A model generated the notes under the pieces. It saw nothing but the letters and a program-made list of their open reading frames with translations. It was not told the origin of the DNA and did not search any database. A program made the position numbers and the translations under genes. 64,000 bases of DNA from Epiperipatus broadwayi (taxonomy: Eukaryota; Onychophora; Udeonychophora; Euonychophora; Peripatidae): the NCBI GenBank assembly GCA_028023455.1, contig JAQFVV010006203.1, positions 13,120,348 through 13,184,347 on the forward strand. Direction: 5' to 3'. Shown piece by piece: positions 59,286-64,000 of this stretch (the first letter of the stretch is position 1; each line of letters begins with the position of its first letter).

Positions 59286-59473
59286 ACCTGCGAATAGCGG
59301 ATACATTTAAAAAGCCAAATTATTGGCAGTCCTTGTTGTTTGAACCTAGGAAAATAGGAAAAAGTTTAAGCCATTAGTAAGCTTCTAGCATTTAGTTTTC
59401 CAAATTTAGGGAGAAAGGTACAGACTTATAGTCATTAAAGTTAATAGTAAGGCTAATTGTTTAGTAATTAGTC

Positions 59474-60212
59474 ATGAGTGCTTTTGGGCAGAATAGTATC
59501 TCTGAATTCAAGGTTAGCAATGCATCTGAATGGCTGTTGTACATTATGCAGTTGCATAACTTCTTTATATTGAAATGGAATTGAAGATAACAAAAGAAAA
59601 GTAACAGCAATCACGTGTTTTGCAGGTATTAAAGTAATAGAAATCGTAAATAAATTGTTTGAGATACCTATTATTGAGAAAGTAAAGTATGAGGATCTAA
59701 TAGAGAAATTAAGTGATCATTTCAGTCCTTGTCAGTCATGGCATATAACTCACTTAGCCTTGTGAAGGAGAAAGCTGCTGGAGAGTAAAAAAATTTATGA
59801 GTATAATGCAACTCTTAAGGAATTGACAAAAAAGTTGTGAGAATGATAAGTTCATGGACGAAATACTCATGAACCACTTACTATGGGGAATGTCTTACGA
59901 CAGGCTCAGACAGCAATTTCTCATGGAACCCAAGATTATGTATATGATGGCCTTTAAGAAAGCATAGCATAAAAATTAACACTTGAACAGGCTCAGCTTT
60001 TTAGCACACATAGAGATGAAAACTCTAGAATGAGTGTGTTTAAAACAGAACAGGAAAAGTCTGTGCCTTTGAAATCTGAGAAAACTAAAGATGTGAGAGT
60101 AATATGTTTTTTGTTGCAGTAGAGGAGGCAAAAGAATATAGGTGGCATAAAGAGTCATGTTTTAAATGCGGAAAAAAAAAGGACATTTAGCTCGTATTTG
60201 CAGAAATAAATT
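59474..60212 (+). pseudogene. gag of the LTR element, with zinc knuckle
   Basis: Starts MSAFGQNSISEFKVSNASEW and continues, with stops and shifts, through capsid-like text (FAGIKVIEIVNKLFEIP, YEDLIEKLSDHF, then KIYEYNATLKELTKKL near 59800) to a CCHC zinc knuckle, CFKCGKK...GHLARIC, at about 60158-60200, broken by a frameshift in an A run. The order and spacing match Ty3/gypsy Gag. Not functional as it stands. Confidence 0.78.
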
Positions 60213-60289
60213 ACCTATGCAATGAAATAGGGAAAGTTAGCATACGATTAAAAACATGGGCACCCAGGTTCTAAATCAGTTTATGATGA

Positions 60290-60610
60290 AGCTTAACCTT
60301 TGCGACAAAGAATTGTTGATGGAGATAGATAGTAGATCAGGAATTTCTCTGATGTCCATTTACTGATTGACTGTCACTGTCATCAGCCAATAACTAAAGT
60401 AAAATAGAGAAAACAAACATGAGTACATGTGATGTAAATGAAAACGTGCTTAAATTAATAGGCCGCGTGGTGCGAATTTACCATTGCGGTAAAAAAAGTG
60501 AATCTATCCCTGTACATAGTCAATGGAAAGATCAATCCCATAGTTGGAAGAAAGTGGTTCCACAAACTGGGTATACAAATTAAAATTATTAAAAAATCCC
60601 TTTTGACTGA
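60290..60610 (+). pseudogene. Protease and start of pol, truncated
   Basis: LLMEIDSRSGISLMS near 60312-60357 resembles the gypsy retropepsin active-site segment (usually D-T/S-G-A; here D-S-R-S-G, so the key glycine is displaced). SLYIVNGKINPIVGRKW near 60505-60556 matches the protease-to-RT linker (usual form ...G-P-x-L-x-G-R-x-W). RT proper is absent. Confidence 0.65.
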
Positions 60611-60613
60611 GAA

Positions 60614-60886
60614 ATGGCATACAAAATGCCAAATTTCTTTTATAAAGAGTTGCAAGAAAATGCGCGCCCATTCGTCAATAGAACTAGTAAATTTCCCTTC
60701 ATTCAAAAAATTGTAATAATGCCAGATAGTGCCAACAAATTGCATTGTAACTCTGTGATGGGTGGGCCATGTATTAACCCACTTGCATTGGCAACAAGAC
60801 AGCTGCAGAAAAGAATTGAATCATTTCAAAAAGAGATTACAGTTTTAGAAAAAGAACTGGCAACTTATAAACTGAGAGTAAAATAA
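60614..60886 (+). CDS. Unusual open frame inside the LTR element, coiled-coil end
   Basis: An open frame of 90 codons, uninterrupted although everything around it is broken. It starts MAYKMPNFFYKELQENARPF and ends in a strongly predicted coiled coil (ATRQLQKRIESFQKEITVLE, then KELATYKLRVK). It sits exactly where RT, RNase H and most of integrase should be and does not look like any gypsy domain I know. It may be a fragment captured from a host gene or from another element, or a chance open frame. It overlaps the last codons of the protease/pol reading in another frame. Function unknown. Confidence 0.35.
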   Translation: MAYKMPNFFYKELQENARPFVNRTSKFPFIQKIVIMPDSANKLHCNSVMGGPCINPLALATRQLQKRIESFQKEITVLEKELATYKLRVK

Positions 60887-60939
60887 GCAGCTGGCCAAAA
60901 AAATGAAAAAATACAAACAACGGATTGGAAAAGAGACAA

Positions 60940-61060
60940 TACATACATAATAAATGGCAGAGTTTGGGTTCGAGACATAATCCGGAAAAAATGGGTCAAA
61001 GGAAAAACAATAGCAATCATCCAAGTACAGAATGGGGAACATAGAGAAGACATGTAAATC
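60940..61060 (+). pseudogene. Integrase C-terminal remnant
   Basis: NGRVWVRDIIRKKWVKGKT followed by IAIIQVQNGEHRED resembles the C-terminal barrel of gypsy integrase (V-W-V-R-D...W-x-x-G). The catalytic core is missing. Confidence 0.6.
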
Positions 61061-61358
61061 ACGTTCATTGGTGATTCGAAGAAGATTGGCAAATTGCAAT
61101 GCTCATGCTAAAAGATAAATATCAAGAAATACAAGACATAGCTGAACCAACACTACATGAAATACTGATCAAAGATGAAGAGAAAAAATCAGAAAGCTGC
61201 AACTGAGAACCCAGAAGAAAAGTATAGGAACTTGAATCAACACTAAAATCCGACTGGATTAACAAATAGATCACCCAAACCCAGATGTCAGAAACGAAGA
61301 CGACCAGATTCAACGACTATATGTAAGCCTAAACAATTTTCTAGAATAAGGAAAGAAA

Positions 61359-62253
61359 TGCAAAATATTAAATAATATTTTTAACTTAAAAATGCTGATA
61401 AATAAATCGCTGAAAAGAAATGTTTTAATCAAACATAATTTAAATAAAAAAACATAGAAGCATGTATATATTAATTAATAGAATAGACCTTATAAATTAC
61501 CTTATACAGAAATGAATTCCTAAGACACTAATTAATTGTATAGATCTAAAATCTTATAGATATGGAAATAAATTCCTAAAATTAATTAATATTATAGACC
61601 TTAAAAACTTACTGTATATGGAAATAAATTCCTAAGAGAGTAATTAATTATATAATTAAAAAGCTAAGAAGGTTTTCATTGTATGTTAACAAACTCTAAA
61701 TAATATGCAAATTAATTAAGTGAACTGATTAATTAAAGCCAAAGAATTTACTCCAGAAAAGATAAATGAAACAACGGAAGAGATTGATATAGAAAGCTAG
61801 AGAAAAGGACTGTTGGCTCTTTTTGTGGTTGCTGTTACTGTTACTGTGTCCACAAGTTGAAGAGCAGTGAAGATCATCATCAGAGGACTTCATTCCCAGG
61901 ATCTCCTCTCCTGTAAGTCACTAAGCCGACTAGTGATTTTAACAGACCGTCTCGGTCTCATTATTTTAAAACGCCTCAAGAGGCTCGTTGAGGGTTGTAT
62001 TATAAAGACTATAGACATTAGTAAAGGTAAAGTAAATAACAGCTTACCTAAACATTATAAACATTATTTGCTATTCAGTAATTAATCTAAGCTCATTCAA
62101 ATGCAGACTTCATATTTGTGTTAAAGATCAGTATAGTCATTCTTTTTCCTAATCGTTAATAAATTATTATTGCTAAATATATATGTGCTGTTATCTGTAG
62201 AGTTTATTGTATATTTGTTTTCTGGTTACCCAATCATAGTTGGGAACATATCA
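61359..62253 (+). repeat. 3' LTR, 895 bp
   Basis: Begins TGCAAAATATTAAATAAT and ends GGGAACATATCA. It aligns along its length with the 5' LTR with substitutions and short indels; the TATA-like box is changed to TATAGAAAG. Confidence 0.9.
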
Positions 62254-62258
62254 ATAAT

Positions 62259-64000
62259 ATTAAGAGATTTTCTGTGACAAAACAAACAAAATAATAATAA
62301 TATTACAGTAACTTCAGAAGATTCTAACCAGGATTTTACTATCGATTATAATAGTGACAATAATATGTTAATTTCTACTAATGTAAGAGAGAAAGAATGT
62401 TGTTGCATAAAAGAAATGAGCATATATTTTATTTAAATTATATAAATAAAAATTATATAATCAGTAGCTCTGAAGGTTATTCATATCAAAGCATCAAAGT
62501 GATAAGTTCAATGTGATAGTACCATTCATTTGATCAAAGCAAAATTTCTTCTTAACCTCCTATCAACTTGATCTAGAATTTTCTATCTCTTGAATTTGTT
62601 ATCATCACTGATGAGTTAAAAAGTGTTGCAGCATTTAAATTATCAGTAAAATGTTATACAAAAAAGGAGAAATCAAACATTCACTTAAAAAAATTTTTAA
62701 AAACTTATATTGTTTTAGTATTTTTTCCAAGAAAGCCATATTAAAAATGCAATTTTCTTTTAACCTGAGGATGTTTAAAAATTATCAATAAATTGATTAC
62801 ATAAAGATACAAGTAATTAACTTTATATTACAGCAGTATTACATAGACTAAATTATTTTTCTAAATAAACACCAGTAGACATTTGTTACAACATTTGATG
62901 ATTTTTTATAAATCTTCAATTGATTTAACCAATCTTTTGCCACTGCAATATCTGGAAAACAATCAAAACATGACTTCAGATCTACACTGCATGAATATAT
63001 TGGAATGGAAGATTATATCTGGTTCTAAATGAAAACAATAAGGAAATGAAAAACAATAAGTAAATTGCTAGAGGAGCTTCAATTTTAATTAATAAAAGCT
63101 TCACACTGAGTGCATACAAAAGTAATAAATTGCAATCTTTGATGGTGGCCAAAAAGCAAATTAACATTAAACAGTAGACTACAGTTCTCCAAATGTGTGG
63201 TCTCTTGTGAACTTCTTGAAACATTTTGACTAGTGGCTGTAGAAATGCAGATGAATACATAACTGATAAGTGTATTCATTTCTTGTTCAGTTTTTGAACA
63301 ATTTAGTTTCAGTGACTCTATAAAAGATTACATTCCTTTTCACTTCCATTATAACTAATTTTCATTGGAAAGTGTAATAATCCATTTCTATTACATGAGT
63401 GTTAAGGCTTTGACAATTAAATCTTTTAAATCGTTTTTAGAAATAAGCATTTTAGTGCATGTTCTTTACAATTTAAATAATATATACAGCTTCTAGTTGC
63501 TATATATTCTGTTTATGTGTTTCTGATAGCATAAGATGAATAATTTAGTAAGTCACACCAATCAGAAACTGAATTAATTACCCAATAATCAAACTTTCTA
63601 ATTCAGATCTTCTCAGTGAGTATCATTTTCTAAAAAAAAAAAAAATTTCTTTCAATGTATCTCTTATTACTGTATTACTTCGAATCTAAGATGCACTTTT
63701 TTTCCAAAATTTGGATCTATAAAAGAGAGATGCATCTTAAATTCAAAACAAAATTTTTAACATCTTATTTTGCAGTTCTTTGCCTTACACTATATAAGCA
63801 CATAGTATTACGATTAATATCTGTGTAGAATAGCATGTTAAATCTTTTTTTATTAAAAAAAAAAAAGATTTAGCATTAAACGTTAATATTTTTTGGATTA
63901 ATTTCCTTATGTAGCTTTAACTCTCTCTTAAACTGCTACTTTTAACATTATTTTGCCAATTTTACAATTATTTTATCAAGAAAACTGTCCTGAATAAACG
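62259..64000. other. A+T-rich sequence after the LTR element; possible decayed frame
   Basis: The minus strand at 62870-63260 has two open stretches (LVKMFQEVHKRPHIWRTVVY near 63200, and DIAVAKDWLNQLKIYKKSSN near 62915) with more balanced composition than chance, but no splice context or family match. I list it as an unassigned possible pseudogene. No TPC1 exon is recognisable here. Confidence 0.3.
63669..63760 (+). mobile_element. Fragment of a mariner-type MITE
   Basis: 'tattacttcgaatctaagat', 'gcactttttttcc' and 'agagatgcatcttaaattc' match the terminal pattern of a second widespread MITE family (ends resembling ACTTCGARTMTAAGATGCA). It looks nearly palindromic and truncated. Confidence 0.4.

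Larger units (their letters stand above)
58362..62253 (+). mobile_element. Ty3/gypsy LTR retrotransposon, internally deleted, 5-bp TSD
   Basis: A complete element with two ~0.9-kb LTRs, flanked by the exact 5-bp duplication ATAAT (58357-58361 and 62254-62258). A primer-binding site starts near 59269 (TGGCGCAGTCAC) and a polypurine tract (AAGGAAAGAAA) precedes the second LTR. The 2.1-kb interior reads gag, a protease start and an integrase tail, but the reverse transcriptase, RNase H and most of integrase are missing, so it could only have moved in trans. The LTRs differ at many positions, so the insertion is not recent. It lies in a TPC1 intron in the opposite orientation. Confidence 0.92.

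Noticed and set aside
60455-61313. Minus-strand open frames opposite the LTR element interior
   Set aside because: Hydrophobic shadows of the plus-strand gag-pol remnants.

Overview
The window is A+T-rich (about three quarters A+T by eye) eukaryotic, metazoan DNA. It has exons split by multi-kilobase introns, several non-LTR retrotransposon clades, hAT and mariner-type MITEs, a Ty3/gypsy element and long microsatellites. It shows no bacterial-style operons. The host gene (a two-pore channel) and the transposon mix fit an invertebrate such as a mollusc, cnidarian or chelicerate, but the sequence alone does not fix the species.

Host gene. Four minus-strand exons at 56664-56754, 49131-49246, 33440-33517 and 24693-24893 have matching splice phases. 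They encode the last pore helix and the cytosolic tail of a TPC1-type two-pore channel and end in a stop codon. Upstream exons must lie beyond base 64000. Inside the last TPC1 intron are two further phase-compatible minus-strand open segments (31038-31098 and 25615-26096) that could be a nested gene or a retrocopy; I do not recognise the product.

Layout. 1-6.6 kb is low-complexity A+T DNA. 7.0-22.8 kb, downstream of the TPC1 stop codon, is a tandem array with an ancestral unit near 2.06 kb. It carries 12 copies of a ~75-nt imperfect hairpin whose arms are well conserved, a candidate microRNA-like cluster. An inverted copy of part of the unit lies at 6.60-6.96 kb. The array has been invaded by a hAT MITE, two palindromic elements and a non-LTR element. 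24.7-57 kb holds the TPC1 exons and introns filled with old LINEs, MITEs and fold-back repeats. 40.8-48.7 kb is a nest: a mariner-type MITE appears split by a (ATC)n/(ATA)n array and an RTE retrotransposon, which is itself split by about 3.1 kb. 53.9-54.9 kb is a decayed Jockey-like reverse transcriptase. 58.36-62.25 kb is a complete but internally deleted LTR retrotransposon with a 5-bp target duplication.

Most unusual signals: (1) the 12-copy hairpin array; (2) palindromic elements at 11.0-11.6, 19.5-20.3 and 39.1-39.7 kb whose arms carry a hammerhead-ribozyme core, intact in one arm at 39186-39240; decayed copies of the same motif recur once per array unit, tying the two systems together.
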